Assembly: GCF_009861505.1 (NCBI RefSeq)
Contig: NZ_WTFT01000009.1
Span: 197,751 to 261,750, forward strand
Reading direction: 5' to 3'
Origin: Pseudomonas izuensis
GTDB lineage: Bacteria; Pseudomonadota; Gammaproteobacteria; Pseudomonadales; Pseudomonadaceae
Length of the DNA stretch: 64,000 nt
Shown here: in pieces, positions 16,842-26,573 of the stretch
Layout: every line of letters starts with the position of its first letter
Position numbering within the stretch: position 1 is the first letter of the stretch
Program-made: the position numbers and the translations under genes
Notes under the pieces: generated by a model
What the model was told of the DNA's origin: nothing
Databases searched by the model: none
The model's input: only the letters and a program-made list of their open reading frames with translations

Positions 16842-19094
16842 TCAGGTAAAGGTGTATCGGCTCAAGGGCATGCTGCGAATGCGCTGCCCCGTCAATGCCG
16901 CTACCGCATTGGCCACGGCAGGCGCCACAGCTGGCAAGGGCGGCTCGCCGATGCCGCCCATTTTTTCCCCGCTCTCAATAACGCGCACATGTACCCTTGC
17001 CATCCGAGAGGGCGGCAAAATCGGATACAAGTCGTAGTTACGTGCCCGAGGCTTACCGTCGATATAGACCGCCTCTTCTACAAGCACCTGAGACAACCCC
17101 AGAGCCACGGCCCCGTTGACCTGGGCCTCGACAATCGCCGGGTTGACGATGCTACCCGGATCAATCGCCTGCCAAATGTCATGAACTTTGACCTGCCCCT
17201 GCTCAATCGACACCTCTGCGATCACTGCCGTCTGCGTACCGAATGGTGACGCCATGGCTACCCCTCGGGCACGTTTACTGCCATCTTCGGTCGTATACGG
17301 ACCACGCCTCCAACCTCCTGACAATTCACCCACGGCATTGAGCAGGTTCGTTAGACGCTGGTTGTCACGCAGTAAATGCAGGCGCAGCGCGAACGGGTCT
17401 TTACCGCCCTTATCGGCAAGCTCATCGAGAAAGGCCTCATAGAAAAAATCATTGAGCGAGTTGCCGACCGAGCGCCAGTAGCCCAGCATGACCGGGCCCT
17501 TGATATAAATCTGGGCGATTCGTTTGTGTGTAATGGCGTACGCCTTACCCGACAATCCCTCAAGAGCAGTTGGGTCCAGCTTTTCTCCCTGCTTGCCAGC
17601 GAGTGCCTCGGTCGGACCTTCTGTTGCACTGATCGCTTCGATTGCCAACGGCCAGCCGTCATTGTCCAACGCAGCGCGAAAATTGACCGCTGCGACGGGG
17701 CGGAGTACATCCCTCAAAAACTCCTCTTCCCGACTCCAGATCAGTTTGACCGGGCGCCCAACTGCCTTGGCCAAGGCGATGGCCTGAGGATACGGACTGG
17801 CCGATTCATACAGAAAATGCCGCCCGAAAAACCCACCCAAAAGTGGCGAGTGGAGCGTAATCCTCGAAGGGTCGAGTCCGGTCCGTTTAGCTATATCAGT
17901 CCGGAACATGTCCGGTGCTTGGTTAGGCAGCCAGACCTCCAGGGAACCGTCAGGATTGAATCGCGCCAGAGCCGAAGGCGGCTCTAGTTGGGCATGATGC
18001 AGATATTGGTTGTGATAAGTAGCTTCGACCTTTGTTTTGGTGTTAGCCAGCATTGAGGTCACATCGCCTTCGTTTTCGTCGTCACGGGCAGGGCCCTTTG
18101 CAGCAGCCAGACGCTTGAAATAATCGTCGGTGGAAAAGTCCGCAGGCATTGCTCGAACTGTGGAATCGGCGGCCGGTTCCTGCCAGTCGACCTGAACAGA
18201 CTCAACTGCGCGCTTGGCATGCCACCAGCGTTCGGCCACCACCGCTACGGCTCCAGGCAGGCGATGCACTGAATGGACACCCTTCATAGCCTTGACCTGC
18301 TCCTCGTTCCGTAAATTACCTACCGTCATGCCTAGGCGAGGAGCATGTTGCACAGCGGCATGCAGCATGCCGTCGACCTTCAAATCGATGGTGTAGAGCG
18401 CCTTACCGGTGGACTTGTCATAGGCGTCAAGACGCTTCACCGGTTTACCGATCCAACGGAACTGGCTTGGGTCGCGCAGTTGCACGCTGGTGGGATCCGG
18501 TACGGGCAGATCCATGGCGCGCTCCGACAATTCGCCATAGGCGATGGAGCGACCTGATGCTACATGCAGCACCTTGCCGGGTTCGGTAGATAGCTCCCCT
18601 ACCGGCACCTTGAGCGTTTCTGCCCCTGCCTGTAACAACATGGCCCGCGCCAGAGCCCCAAGGCGACGCATGGTCGGATAGCTCATCCGCACTGACATGC
18701 TGCCACCGGTAACCCGCATGCCATTTTCCATCACGACATAGACTTCACCAGGCGGAGCGCACTCAACTAGGAAGGTGGCGGGGTCGGCGTCCAACTCTTC
18801 ACCCACGATCTGCGCCATCGCGGTAAAGGTGCCCTGCCCTCCCTCAATGAACGGACACAGCAGGCGTATGGTGTTGTCAGGTCGAATTTCGAGGAAGGCA
18901 GGAACTTGCGTTCCGCGTTGGGCAGATGCGACGGCAGCTGCCTGCACCCTAGCTGAACCTAGCGGTAGACCGAAGCCCAGCACCAAAGCGCCCACAGCGG
19001 TCCCAGTCAGAAAGCGGCGGCGGGACACGTTGATCGGGCCAGTCAAGGGATTGCCCACGAGCTGTTCAACTGAATCGAGGCGAACGTTCATCAA
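16842..19094 (-). CDS. Molybdopterin-binding subunit of a periplasmic xanthine-oxidase-family aldehyde/N-heterocycle oxidoreductase
   Basis: A 750-residue large subunit resembling isoquinoline 1-oxidoreductase beta subunit (IorB) and related aldehyde dehydrogenases. A twin-arginine signal (SRRRFL at 24-29, then a hydrophobic run and SARVQA) predicts Tat export after cofactor loading. The C-terminal GGIGEPPLP carries the Glu expected as catalytic base in this family. It would hydroxylate an aldehyde or N-heterocycle with water as oxygen donor; the substrate is not readable. It overlaps the 2Fe-2S gene by 4 nt. No molybdenum-cofactor synthesis genes are in the window. Confidence 0.92.
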   Translation of the reverse strand: MMNVRLDSVEQLVGNPLTGPINVSRRRFLTGTAVGALVLGFGLPLGSARVQAAAVASAQRGTQVPAFLEIRPDNTIRLLCPFIEGGQGTFTAMAQIVGEELDADPATFLVECAPPGEVYVVMENGMRVTGGSMSVRMSYPTMRRLGALARAMLLQAGAETLKVPVGELSTEPGKVLHVASGRSIAYGELSERAMDLPVPDPTSVQLRDPSQFRWIGKPVKRLDAYDKSTGKALYTIDLKVDGMLHAAVQHAPRLGMTVGNLRNEEQVKAMKGVHSVHRLPGAVAVVAERWWHAKRAVESVQVDWQEPAADSTVRAMPADFSTDDYFKRLAAAKGPARDDENEGDVTSMLANTKTKVEATYHNQYLHHAQLEPPSALARFNPDGSLEVWLPNQAPDMFRTDIAKRTGLDPSRITLHSPLLGGFFGRHFLYESASPYPQAIALAKAVGRPVKLIWSREEEFLRDVLRPVAAVNFRAALDNDGWPLAIEAISATEGPTEALAGKQGEKLDPTALEGLSGKAYAITHKRIAQIYIKGPVMLGYWRSVGNSLNDFFYEAFLDELADKGGKDPFALRLHLLRDNQRLTNLLNAVGELSGGWRRGPYTTEDGSKRARGVAMASPFGTQTAVIAEVSIEQGQVKVHDIWQAIDPGSIVNPAIVEAQVNGAVALGLSQVLVEEAVYIDGKPRARNYDLYPILPPSRMARVHVRVIESGEKMGGIGEPPLPAVAPAVANAVAALTGQRIRSMPLSRYTFT

Positions 19095-19558
19095 GCATCT
19101 CCCTTCTGCGCGGGCTGGCCAGCGAGATCATGCACGGCAGCATGAATGGCGTTGTATGTACCGCAGCGACATAGATTGACCATTGCCGCCTCAATCTGCT
19201 CATCACTTGGCTTGGGGGAACGTTTGAGCAGCGCCGTAGCCGCCATCACCTGCCCGGATTGGCAGTAACCACACTGGGCCACCTGATGCTCGACCCAAGA
19301 AGCCACCACACGTTTACCGACCTCATCTGACTCGATTGCCTCTATGGTGGTCACCTCACGGCCAACCACACCGGCGACCGGCGTAACGCAGGAGCGCACC
19401 ACGTTGCCGTCTACCAGCACAGAACACGCCCCGCACTGAGCTAACCCGCAGCCGTATTTGGTGCCGGTCATGCCTAGGTCATCACGGATCACCCACAGCA
19501 AGGGAGTGTCGGCGTCAGCATCGACCTGATATGTCTTCTGGTTGATTCGTAGTTCCAT
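19091..19558 (-). CDS. 2Fe-2S subunit of the Mo hydroxylase
   Basis: A 155-residue ferredoxin-like small subunit with two 2Fe-2S clusters: C37, C42, C45 and C57 (CGLAQCGAC..RSC) form the plant-ferredoxin-type site, and C96, C99, C130 and C132 (CGYC..CRC) the second. No signal peptide is present, so it should be co-exported with the Tat-tagged large subunit. It is first gene of the operon, and its ATG at 19558 is family-typical (MELRINQKTYQ). The next gene starts inside its stop. Confidence 0.93.
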   Translation of the reverse strand: MELRINQKTYQVDADADTPLLWVIRDDLGMTGTKYGCGLAQCGACSVLVDGNVVRSCVTPVAGVVGREVTTIEAIESDEVGKRVVASWVEHQVAQCGYCQSGQVMAATALLKRSPKPSDEQIEAAMVNLCRCGTYNAIHAAVHDLAGQPAQKGDA

Positions 19559-19647
19559 GGCTCACCCACTGATCATCGGTTGATGTGCGTTTTTTGGTTT
19601 TTTATAAACGGTGATGCAATGCAGCACCGGTAGAAACTGATGTCCGT

Positions 19648-20568
19648 TTATCCTTCAGCAATGACCTCGGATGGCTCGCCGCGCATTCGCGCGATATCGC
19701 GTCTGGGCGCAGCACCGAATAGTCGGCCGTATTCGCGGCTGAACTGCGACGGACTTTCATAACCCACGGCAAATGCTGCTCGCGACACATCCAGCCGCTC
19801 GCTAAGCATCAGACGTCGCGCTTCGTTCAAGCGCAGCCATTTTTGGTATTGCAATGGGCTCATGGCAGTGAGTTGGCGGAAGTGGTGATGAAACGTCGCC
19901 GCACTCATTTGTACCCGAGCTGCCAGATCATCGATGCGCAGGGGCGTGGTGTAATTGAGCTTGAGCCAGTCGATGGCCTTGGCGATGCGATAGCCCTGGC
20001 CATCGACCGCTGTAATTTGCCGAAGGCGCGAGGCCTGATCGGTATGCAGCAACCTATAGTGGATCTCACGCAAGACCAGCGGTGCTAGAACTGGAATCGC
20101 CTCCGACTCATCAAGCAATGCCAACAGGCGACCGATTGCACCTTCTAGCGCAACGCCCATGCTGCCGATGCCGACGCCTTTGTTCATAGCCCTGTCGCGT
20201 GTCACCGGAAGACTGCCTTTTGCAATCAATTCGGCCAGCATCGAGATATCTAGCTTTAGCACCAGCCCTACACAGGGTTGTTCCGGGCTAGCCGTGAGCA
20301 CTTCGGAGTTTGCTGGCAGGTCCAGTGAAGTCACCATAAAGCCCGATGGGTCATAGGTGTAGCCTTCCCCCCCGACCCACAAGCGTTTTTCGCCACGAGC
20401 AACCAGAATTAGGCTCGGCTCGATCATGCAGGCCGCAGGCGGCGCAGGATGGTCGCGGCGAAACAACGAAAGACCGGCAACCGATGTGGCGTAGTCCCCT
20501 GGCTGGGTCAAGCGCGGGTCAATAATCATCGCCAAGGGCGATGCTTGGCATGAACTGGCGTGAATCAT
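19648..20568 (-). CDS. AraC-family transcriptional regulator
   Basis: A 306-residue regulator with an N-terminal cupin-like AraC_N sensing domain and a C-terminal double HTH (DDLAARVQMSAATFHHHFRQLTAMSPLQYQK and AAFAVGYESPSQFSREYGRLFG). The ATG at 20568 (MIHASSC) has GGAG 8 bases upstream; the frame extends to 20661 without support. It sits between the Mo-hydroxylase operon (same strand, downstream of it) and the divergent alcohol dehydrogenase. YahK-like dehydrogenases are commonly next to such regulators, so it probably controls one or both units in response to an aldehyde or alcohol. Confidence 0.9.
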   Translation of the reverse strand: MIHASSCQASPLAMIIDPRLTQPGDYATSVAGLSLFRRDHPAPPAACMIEPSLILVARGEKRLWVGGEGYTYDPSGFMVTSLDLPANSEVLTASPEQPCVGLVLKLDISMLAELIAKGSLPVTRDRAMNKGVGIGSMGVALEGAIGRLLALLDESEAIPVLAPLVLREIHYRLLHTDQASRLRQITAVDGQGYRIAKAIDWLKLNYTTPLRIDDLAARVQMSAATFHHHFRQLTAMSPLQYQKWLRLNEARRLMLSERLDVSRAAFAVGYESPSQFSREYGRLFGAAPRRDIARMRGEPSEVIAEG

Positions 20569-20727
20569 GGTGGCAGGCTCCTGTTGGCCGAACTCTAGCC
20601 CGCAATCCAGGCGTTTGATATCCACGTCCCCGCAAGGCCAGAGGATTGGGCAAGTATTCAATAGGATCGCGCTACGTTGCAGAGGTAACCGTCAGGACAA
20701 TGGGTCAATCTGATACAGGAGAGTCCC

Positions 20728-21777
20728 ATGCAATTCTTCGCTTACGGTGCCCGCGCGGGCGACAAACCCCTTGAATCTCTGCGCATCAACAGACGCACTC
20801 CCGGCGTCGAAGATATTCAGATCGAAATCGCTTACTGCGGTATTTGCCACTCGGACCTGCACCAGGTGCGTGCTGAGTGGGAAGGCACACAGTTTCCTTG
20901 TGTCCCCGGTCACGAGATCGTTGGCCGTGTAGCGACGGTCGGCTCGCAGGTCACCGACTTTTCGCCAGGTGATCTGGTCGGTGTCGGTTGCATTGTCGAC
21001 AGCTGTAAGCACTGCGATGAATGTGAGGCGGGCTTGGAGAACTATTGCGACGGCATGATCGGTACCTACAACTTTCCTACCCCTGATGCACCAGGTTGGA
21101 CACTCGGCGGTTATTCTCAAGCCATCGTTGTGCATCAGCGCTATGTGCTGCGTATTCGCCACCCTGAGGCCCAGCTCGCAGCGGTTGCTCCTTTGCTGTG
21201 CGCGGGCATTACCACTTGGTCACCATTGCGCCACTGGCAAGCCGGTCCCGGCAAGAAAGTGGGCATTGTTGGTATTGGAGGGCTAGGCCACATGGGCATC
21301 AAACTGGCCCACGCCCTTGGCGCGCACGTGGTCGCGTTCACCACATCCGAATCCAAACGTGAAGCGGCAAAAGCCCTGGGCGCTGACGAAGTGGTGATTT
21401 CAAGCGATGCACAGCAGATGGCCGCGCACTTGAAAAGCATTGATCTGATCATCAATACCGTGGCGGCACCTCATGATCTGGACGCTTTGTTGGTGTTGCT
21501 CAAGCGTGACGGTGCCATGGTACTGGTCGGCGCCCCGGCTTTGCCGCACCCATCGCCCAACGTCTTCAACCTGATCATGAAACGCCGCACGCTAACGGGC
21601 TCAATGATTGGCGGCATTCCTGAAACGCAGGAGATGCTGGATTTCTGTGCCGAGCACAGCATCGTTTCGGATATCGAGCTGATCCGCGCCGAACAGATCA
21701 ACGACGCATACGAGCGGATGCTCAAAGGTGACGTGAAATATCGCTTCGTGATCGACAACGCCACCCTGGCGGATTGA
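20728..21777 (+). CDS. Zinc-dependent NAD(P) alcohol dehydrogenase, YahK/CAD type
   Basis: A 349-residue medium-chain dehydrogenase that likely reduces aldehydes to alcohols with NADPH, as E. coli YahK does. Catalytic zinc ligands lie in CGICHSDLHQ and GHEIVGRV; the structural zinc site is CIVDSCKHCDECEAGLENYC. The Rossmann motif is GIGGLGHMGIKLAHALGAHV. There is a strong site (CAGGAGAGTCCC) before ATG 20728. It is divergent from the AraC regulator and next to a NepI-like exporter. With the periplasmic oxidoreductase it suggests two routes for disposing of an aldehyde, but that link is inferred. Confidence 0.93.
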   Translation: MQFFAYGARAGDKPLESLRINRRTPGVEDIQIEIAYCGICHSDLHQVRAEWEGTQFPCVPGHEIVGRVATVGSQVTDFSPGDLVGVGCIVDSCKHCDECEAGLENYCDGMIGTYNFPTPDAPGWTLGGYSQAIVVHQRYVLRIRHPEAQLAAVAPLLCAGITTWSPLRHWQAGPGKKVGIVGIGGLGHMGIKLAHALGAHVVAFTTSESKREAAKALGADEVVISSDAQQMAAHLKSIDLIINTVAAPHDLDALLVLLKRDGAMVLVGAPALPHPSPNVFNLIMKRRTLTGSMIGGIPETQEMLDFCAEHSIVSDIELIRAEQINDAYERMLKGDVKYRFVIDNATLAD

Positions 21778-21918
21778 GAGAAACCGTGTACGGGCCGTAA
21801 TGGCCCGGACGCGCAATCGAAGTTGCGCTATTGAGTCACACGATCAAAAGCGAACGCCCCAGCCTGCCCATTAGAGGGCTATCGCTACCACCGCACTCAC
21901 CGCTACAGGTCTATTCCA

Positions 21919-23118
21919 ATGTCTTCCCATCACACCGAAAAGCACCGTTGGGGCGCCGTGCTGGCCATGTCGCTGGCCGCCTTCGCTCTGGTAGCCTCCG
22001 AATTCATGCCTGTCAGCTTGCTAACACCAATTGCGTTAGACCTACAAGTTACTGAAGGCCAAGCGGGCCAAGGTATTTCCGTGTCCGGCGCATTCGCCTT
22101 GATCACCAGCTTGGTCATCGCTGCCATAGCTGCGCGCGTCGAGCGTAAACGACTTCTCCTGTGCCTGACCTTGCTGATGATGGTATCGGGCACAGTGGTT
22201 GCGGTCGCGCCAGGCTATCCCTCATTCATGCTCGGGCGCGCCCTCATCGGCGTTGCCATTGGTGGTTTCTGGTCACTGTCAGCGGCCACCGCAATGCGCT
22301 TGGTGGCTCCAGCACAAGTGCCACGTGCACTGGCCATCGTCAATGGGGGCAACGCGCTGGCTACCGTGATCGCAGCACCGTTGGGGAGCTATCTTGGCTC
22401 GCTGATAGGGTGGCGTGGCGCTTTCTTCTGCATCGTGCCGGTAGCTGCCCTCGCCGCACTCTGGCTATTGCTGACCCTGCCGTCATTCAAGAGCGAACAC
22501 AACACGAGTAGCGGCAATGCTCTGCGATTGATGAAACAAAGGCCGGTAGCGCTAGGCATGATCGCAGTAAGCGTATTTTTCATGGGGCAGTTCATGCTGT
22601 TCACCTACCTGCGGCCGTTTCTCGAAACAGTAACCAGCGTCGATGTATCGACGTTATCACTAATGTTACTTGGGCTGGGCATCGCAGGCTTCGTCGGTAC
22701 ATTTCTGATCGAAAAATTCATCGGCGATGGTCTGTACCGCACTCTGACGATCATCCCTTTGCTGATGGCGGGCATAGCTCAGGCACTGGTGACGTTTGGT
22801 TCCGCGCCAGCATTGACCGCAGCCTTGCTGGGTATGTGGGGCCTGGTGGCCACTGCCGCTCCTGTGGGGTGGTGGACTTGGCTGGCCCGGACACTACCAG
22901 ACGATGCTGAGGCGGGAGGTGGATTGATGGTCGCCATTGTGCAGTTGGCGATATCTGGTGGGGCAATCATCGGAGGTATCGCCTATGACCTCAGCGGTTA
23001 TCGAGCGACCTTTGAGTTGAGCGCGGCGGTTCTATTGGTGGCAGCAGCTTTCACTTGGCTCGCTGGTCGCGAGGCTTCAAATGCGTCATCTCAAATGTCG
23101 AACAATGCCGCAACATGA
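21919..23118 (+). CDS. MFS exporter, NepI-like (DHA1 family)
   Basis: A 399-residue, 12-helix drug/H+ antiporter-family permease. It resembles E. coli NepI (purine ribonucleoside efflux) along its length: FMPVSLLTPIALDL, SEGQ-like loop, GGFWSLSAATAMRLV, APLGSYLGSLIGWR, PVGWWTWLARTLPD. The substrate is not certain. ATG 21919 has only AGGT upstream. It follows the alcohol dehydrogenase by 141 bases, with a small hairpin (CGGGCC/GGCCCG, 21791-21807) between them, so co-transcription is possible but not shown. Confidence 0.88.
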   Translation: MSSHHTEKHRWGAVLAMSLAAFALVASEFMPVSLLTPIALDLQVTEGQAGQGISVSGAFALITSLVIAAIAARVERKRLLLCLTLLMMVSGTVVAVAPGYPSFMLGRALIGVAIGGFWSLSAATAMRLVAPAQVPRALAIVNGGNALATVIAAPLGSYLGSLIGWRGAFFCIVPVAALAALWLLLTLPSFKSEHNTSSGNALRLMKQRPVALGMIAVSVFFMGQFMLFTYLRPFLETVTSVDVSTLSLMLLGLGIAGFVGTFLIEKFIGDGLYRTLTIIPLLMAGIAQALVTFGSAPALTAALLGMWGLVATAAPVGWWTWLARTLPDDAEAGGGLMVAIVQLAISGGAIIGGIAYDLSGYRATFELSAAVLLVAAAFTWLAGREASNASSQMSNNAAT

Positions 23119-23329
23119 TGTTTTTCTAGAGGTGCAGGAGATTACTCTTTCCTCGTTCGGCTCGCTTAACCGTCAACTACGCTGCGCGGAAGTGAACCAG
23201 AGGGCGTTAGCTCGATTTACCAGGAGCGGCGGACGAAAATCAGCTTGTCACGATCATTTGGCAGCTTCCGCACCCTAGTCGACATTGTCAGACGCTATTG
23301 ACCAGAAGCAGCCGTTCTACGTGATTGGT

Positions 23330-24244
23330 TCAGTCCTCAATGAGCGTCCCATCGCCTGGGTAACGAAGCGCTTCGACCAATAGCTTAAATGCAGCCGATG
23401 CTTGAAGACGACTGGGATAGTAGAGGTGGAAACCTGGAAATGCCGGGCACCATTCCTCCAGCACTCGAATCAAGCGACCGTCGTCGATGTGATGCTGGAC
23501 TAAAGTTTCTGGGAGATAAGCAATGCCCGCATCGCCCAGACAGGCGTCGAGGGTCTGATAGACCCCGTTGACCACAAGCTGCCCACCAACCTGTATTTTT
23601 TGAACCTCACCAGCCCTTTCAAACTCCCATGAGTACAGGCCGCCATATGTTGGAAACCGCATGTTGATGCATTTATAGCTGGTCAAATCATTCGGTAGCT
23701 TGGGTATCGGGCTTGTTTTGAAAAAAGCGGGAGAGGCAACCACGGCCATGCGCATATCGGGGGCAATACGCGTTGCGATCATTCCATCTGCAACTTGGTC
23801 GCCATACCGAACGCCTGCGTCGTACCGCTCTGAAACGATATCGACCAGCCCGTAGTCGCAATTGACCTCAACGTTGATATCTGGGTACTGAGCCAAAAAG
23901 TGGGACAGTACCGGCCACAGAACTGTATGAAAGCTAAAGTCAGCAGCGGTTATGCGAATAGTCCCAGCAGGCTTGTCCCGAAGACCGAGGAGTGTTTGGA
24001 AATTTTCCTCCATCGCATCGAAATGGGGGCTCATACTTTCATACAAGGCCCGGCCTGCTTCAGTAAGAGTGACTTTGCGCGTCGTACGCGTGAGTAGACG
24101 CAAGCCTAAACGCGCCTCGAAAGATTTTATAGCGTGACTCAGGCCGGATTGGGAGACACGAAGCTGAGCAGCGGCTTTGGTAAAACTCCGCTCTCGTGCG
24201 ACAGCGATAAATATCAGCAGGTCGTTTGCGTTTTCACGCAGCAT
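23330..24244 (-). CDS. LysR-family regulator (first of three in the cargo)
   Basis: A 304-residue LysR protein with an N-terminal winged HTH (FTKAAAQLRVSQSGLSHAIKSFEARLGLRLLTRTTRKVTLTEAGR) and a CrgA-like substrate-binding domain (YDAGVRYGDQVADGMIATRI). It is clearly paralogous to the regulator at 28404-29309. It heads a run of minus-strand genes without close coupling. Sensing of a small organic compound and control of the neighbouring detoxification-type genes is inferred from context. Confidence 0.92.
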   Translation of the reverse strand: MLRENANDLLIFIAVARERSFTKAAAQLRVSQSGLSHAIKSFEARLGLRLLTRTTRKVTLTEAGRALYESMSPHFDAMEENFQTLLGLRDKPAGTIRITAADFSFHTVLWPVLSHFLAQYPDINVEVNCDYGLVDIVSERYDAGVRYGDQVADGMIATRIAPDMRMAVVASPAFFKTSPIPKLPNDLTSYKCINMRFPTYGGLYSWEFERAGEVQKIQVGGQLVVNGVYQTLDACLGDAGIAYLPETLVQHHIDDGRLIRVLEEWCPAFPGFHLYYPSRLQASAAFKLLVEALRYPGDGTLIED

Positions 24245-24314
24245 CCCTCATCTCCCGTTTCACAAATGATCACCTTCGTACATTGGTGGCAAACATGCAC
24301 TTACCAGCGAAACT

Positions 24315-24827
24315 CTACTCGCCCACCAACTCAAACGTCACTTCGATTCGACCGGGGATGTCAAACATCTCAACGCCCTGATCGACCTTGGCAATCAGAA
24401 TACTTCCAGGAGAGGGAATGGTTTTGCCGTCATGTCGGTAGAACACAGCGATGTCGGGACCAGGCGACCAGAGGATCACCTCACCTACTGCATAAGTGCT
24501 GGATCGTGGTCCTGCTGTAGAGATTGCTCTAGGCAAGCCAGCCGCTTTCTCTCGCCCAAATAGATCGTGCATGGTGAGAGTAATTGGCAGGAGAGACGTG
24601 AAGTCTCTCGCCGTACTATTGTCGGCCAGCGTTGCGATGATGGATTTTCCATTTGCAGAAATACGAATTTTCATGAGGCTACCTGAGTGCTGACTCCGCA
24701 TACCCTGCTCTGGATGACCGGAAGGTCCAATGTGGGTCGTATCAGCGAGTATTACCGACCCGAGCAGAAGACCGATGATCAATGGGAGCAAACACTTAAA
24801 TACCCATTTCGCAGGGTCGTTGCTCAT
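24315..24827 (-). CDS. Exported cyclophilin-like fold protein
   Basis: A 170-residue protein whose last 115 residues (MKIRISANGKSIIATLADN..ARDFTSLLPITLTMHDLFGREK..YAVGEVILWSPGPDIAVFY) match the bacterial cyclophilin-like domain (Cyclophil_like2 group), usually a small cytoplasmic protein. Here a 50-residue N-terminal extension carries a hydrophobic export signal or anchor (WVFKCLLPLIIGLLLGSVILA). The start at 24827 is supported by GGAAGG upstream. Function is unknown; family members are often found beside oxidoreductases and LysR regulators, as here. Confidence 0.82.
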   Translation of the reverse strand: MSNDPAKWVFKCLLPLIIGLLLGSVILADTTHIGPSGHPEQGMRSQHSGSLMKIRISANGKSIIATLADNSTARDFTSLLPITLTMHDLFGREKAAGLPRAISTAGPRSSTYAVGEVILWSPGPDIAVFYRHDGKTIPSPGSILIAKVDQGVEMFDIPGRIEVTFELVGE

Positions 24828-24943
24828 ATGAACCTTCCAAACGAAGTCGGGGAAGAATGGAAGGTCATTTTAGAGTACGGAAGCAGCGCACATTAGCCGC
24901 CACCATGAGTTGTACTAATGCATGAAATTCATCAAATCGCCTC

Positions 24944-25339
24944 CTACCTCTCGACCACACCCTCGATCAAATAGACGTCTGCCTTCGCAGATCTTTGACG
25001 AATCTTTCTCAGCTCCGTGTACTCCGGTGAGTTGTACCAGGCTTGTGCTTTCTCAACGCTATCGAATTCGATAACTACACGCCGACGTTTCGGGGCGTCT
25101 CCCTCCAAAGAGATAGTCCTGCCCCCGCGTACAATGAAGTGGCCTCCATAAGGTTTGAACGTCGATTCAACATTGGCACTGTAGGGCTTAATACCTTCAG
25201 GATCTGTTACCTCGAACTCCGCCACGTAATAGACATGGGGAGGAACCGCTGCTGCTTGCGCTGCATACACTGGACTGCTGCCCGTCGACAAAAGTGCCAG
25301 CCCCGCCAGTGTTCCTATCATGACCTTTGAGAGATTCAT
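24944..25339 (-). CDS. Exported DUF1330-family protein
   Basis: A 131-residue protein from ATG 25339 (MNLSKVMIG), with GGAG upstream. A cleavable signal peptide ends near SPVYAA. The mature part is a DUF1330 ferredoxin-like alpha/beta domain (YYVAEFEVTDPEGIKPYSANVES, GGHFIVRGG, VIEFDSVEKAQAWYNSPEYTELRKIRQRSAKADVYLIEG split over its length). The family is normally cytoplasmic and of unknown activity, structurally near ABM monooxygenases. It lies 31 bases after the MFS gene, so it is probably the end of the ABM-MFS-DUF1330 operon. Confidence 0.87.
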   Translation of the reverse strand: MNLSKVMIGTLAGLALLSTGSSPVYAAQAAAVPPHVYYVAEFEVTDPEGIKPYSANVESTFKPYGGHFIVRGGRTISLEGDAPKRRRVVIEFDSVEKAQAWYNSPEYTELRKIRQRSAKADVYLIEGVVER

Positions 25340-25370
25340 ATGCTCATTGCTCCAACTGATACTCGACTGA

Positions 25371-26573
25371 TTAATTCCGACGCTGTCCCAGCAGATGGGC
25401 TCCAAGCGCTATCAACGACAGCACTAGCCCCAATGCACACACGGCTGACCATCCAGCATGCGCCCAACCGAGGCTCGCAAGAAATGCACCCAACGATCCG
25501 CCTAGAAAGATGCTGGTGACGTACAAGGTATTGATGCGATTACGGGCAGCGGACTCCAAACCAAGGATGGTGTTCTGGCTTGAAACGTTGGCAATAGAAA
25601 GGCCGAAGTCCATCAAAATCACTCCGATCACTAAACCTCGTAGCGAGATGTCAACAGCAAATACCACATAAGCAAACAGGCAACATCCGATACCAAACAA
25701 ACGCCCATTAGCACTGCCAAATCGCTCGATGATGCGTCCGCTGAGATTCGCCGCAATCACACCGACGATACCGACGATGCCGAATGAGCCTGCCACTGCC
25801 GCCCCCATCTCGAAAGGAGGACTAGCCAGCAGCAATGCCAACACTGACCAGAACGCAGTGAATACACCAAACAGGCAACCTTGGATAAGGCACGCGCTAC
25901 GCAGCGGCGCATGTTGCCGGAGCATTTGCCACATCGAAGTAAAAAGAGAGAGGTAGCTCTGCTTGGCTTTTGGAGCCGACTTAGGGAGAGCCTTACCAAG
26001 CGTAAGCGCAAGGCTGATAGCTACGAAGCTTGCGACAAAAAACATCGTTCTCCAACCGTATGCCTGCCCGATAAATCCGCTCAACGTCCGGGCGGCTAGA
26101 ATGCCTGCAAGCACACCGCTAAATACAATTCCCAGTGCCCGCGCACGCTGGGGCTCTTGAACAATGTCTGCCGACATTGGCAAGAGGATTTGAGTAATAA
26201 CCGCGCCGAATCCCAGAACTCCGCAGGCAACCGCCAACAGAACCAGTGAGGGTGCTATCGCACACGCAAATGCTCCCACAGCCATGACGCATGCGAGGAC
26301 GACGGATAACCGTCGACGATCCACCAGATCTCCCAAGGGTAAGATGCTCACGAGGGAAACGGTGTAACCCACCATTGGTGCTACTGCGACCCACCCAATG
26401 CGTGCTGAAACATCGAAAGTGCCAGCTATTTGAGCTAGTAAAGGCTGGGCATAGTACAGATTCGCTACCGAGGCCCCCGCACATACAGCAAGTACGAGCA
26501 GCAGACCTCTTGGGAAAGCGGCTTCCGAGGCTAGCTTTCTAGACTCGCCGGAAGATCCAGCGCCAACCGACAT
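25371..26573 (-). CDS. MFS transporter (DHA1-type)
   Basis: A 400-residue, 12-helix permease with the signature ANLYYAQPLL in TM1 and GDLVDRR in the 2-3 loop, typical of a widespread uncharacterised efflux group. Its ATG shares a base with the stop of the monooxygenase-like gene (TGATG), so translation is coupled. It probably exports a substrate or product handled by the exported proteins on either side. Confidence 0.88.
   Translation of the reverse strand: MSVGAGSSGESRKLASEAAFPRGLLLVLAVCAGASVANLYYAQPLLAQIAGTFDVSARIGWVAVAPMVGYTVSLVSILPLGDLVDRRRLSVVLACVMAVGAFACAIAPSLVLLAVACGVLGFGAVITQILLPMSADIVQEPQRARALGIVFSGVLAGILAARTLSGFIGQAYGWRTMFFVASFVAISLALTLGKALPKSAPKAKQSYLSLFTSMWQMLRQHAPLRSACLIQGCLFGVFTAFWSVLALLLASPPFEMGAAVAGSFGIVGIVGVIAANLSGRIIERFGSANGRLFGIGCCLFAYVVFAVDISLRGLVIGVILMDFGLSIANVSSQNTILGLESAARNRINTLYVTSIFLGGSLGAFLASLGWAHAGWSAVCALGLVLSLIALGAHLLGQRRN

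Noticed and set aside
21791..21807. CGGGCC/GGCCCG hairpin after the alcohol dehydrogenase
   Set aside because: Short stem with no T-run, so not called a terminator.
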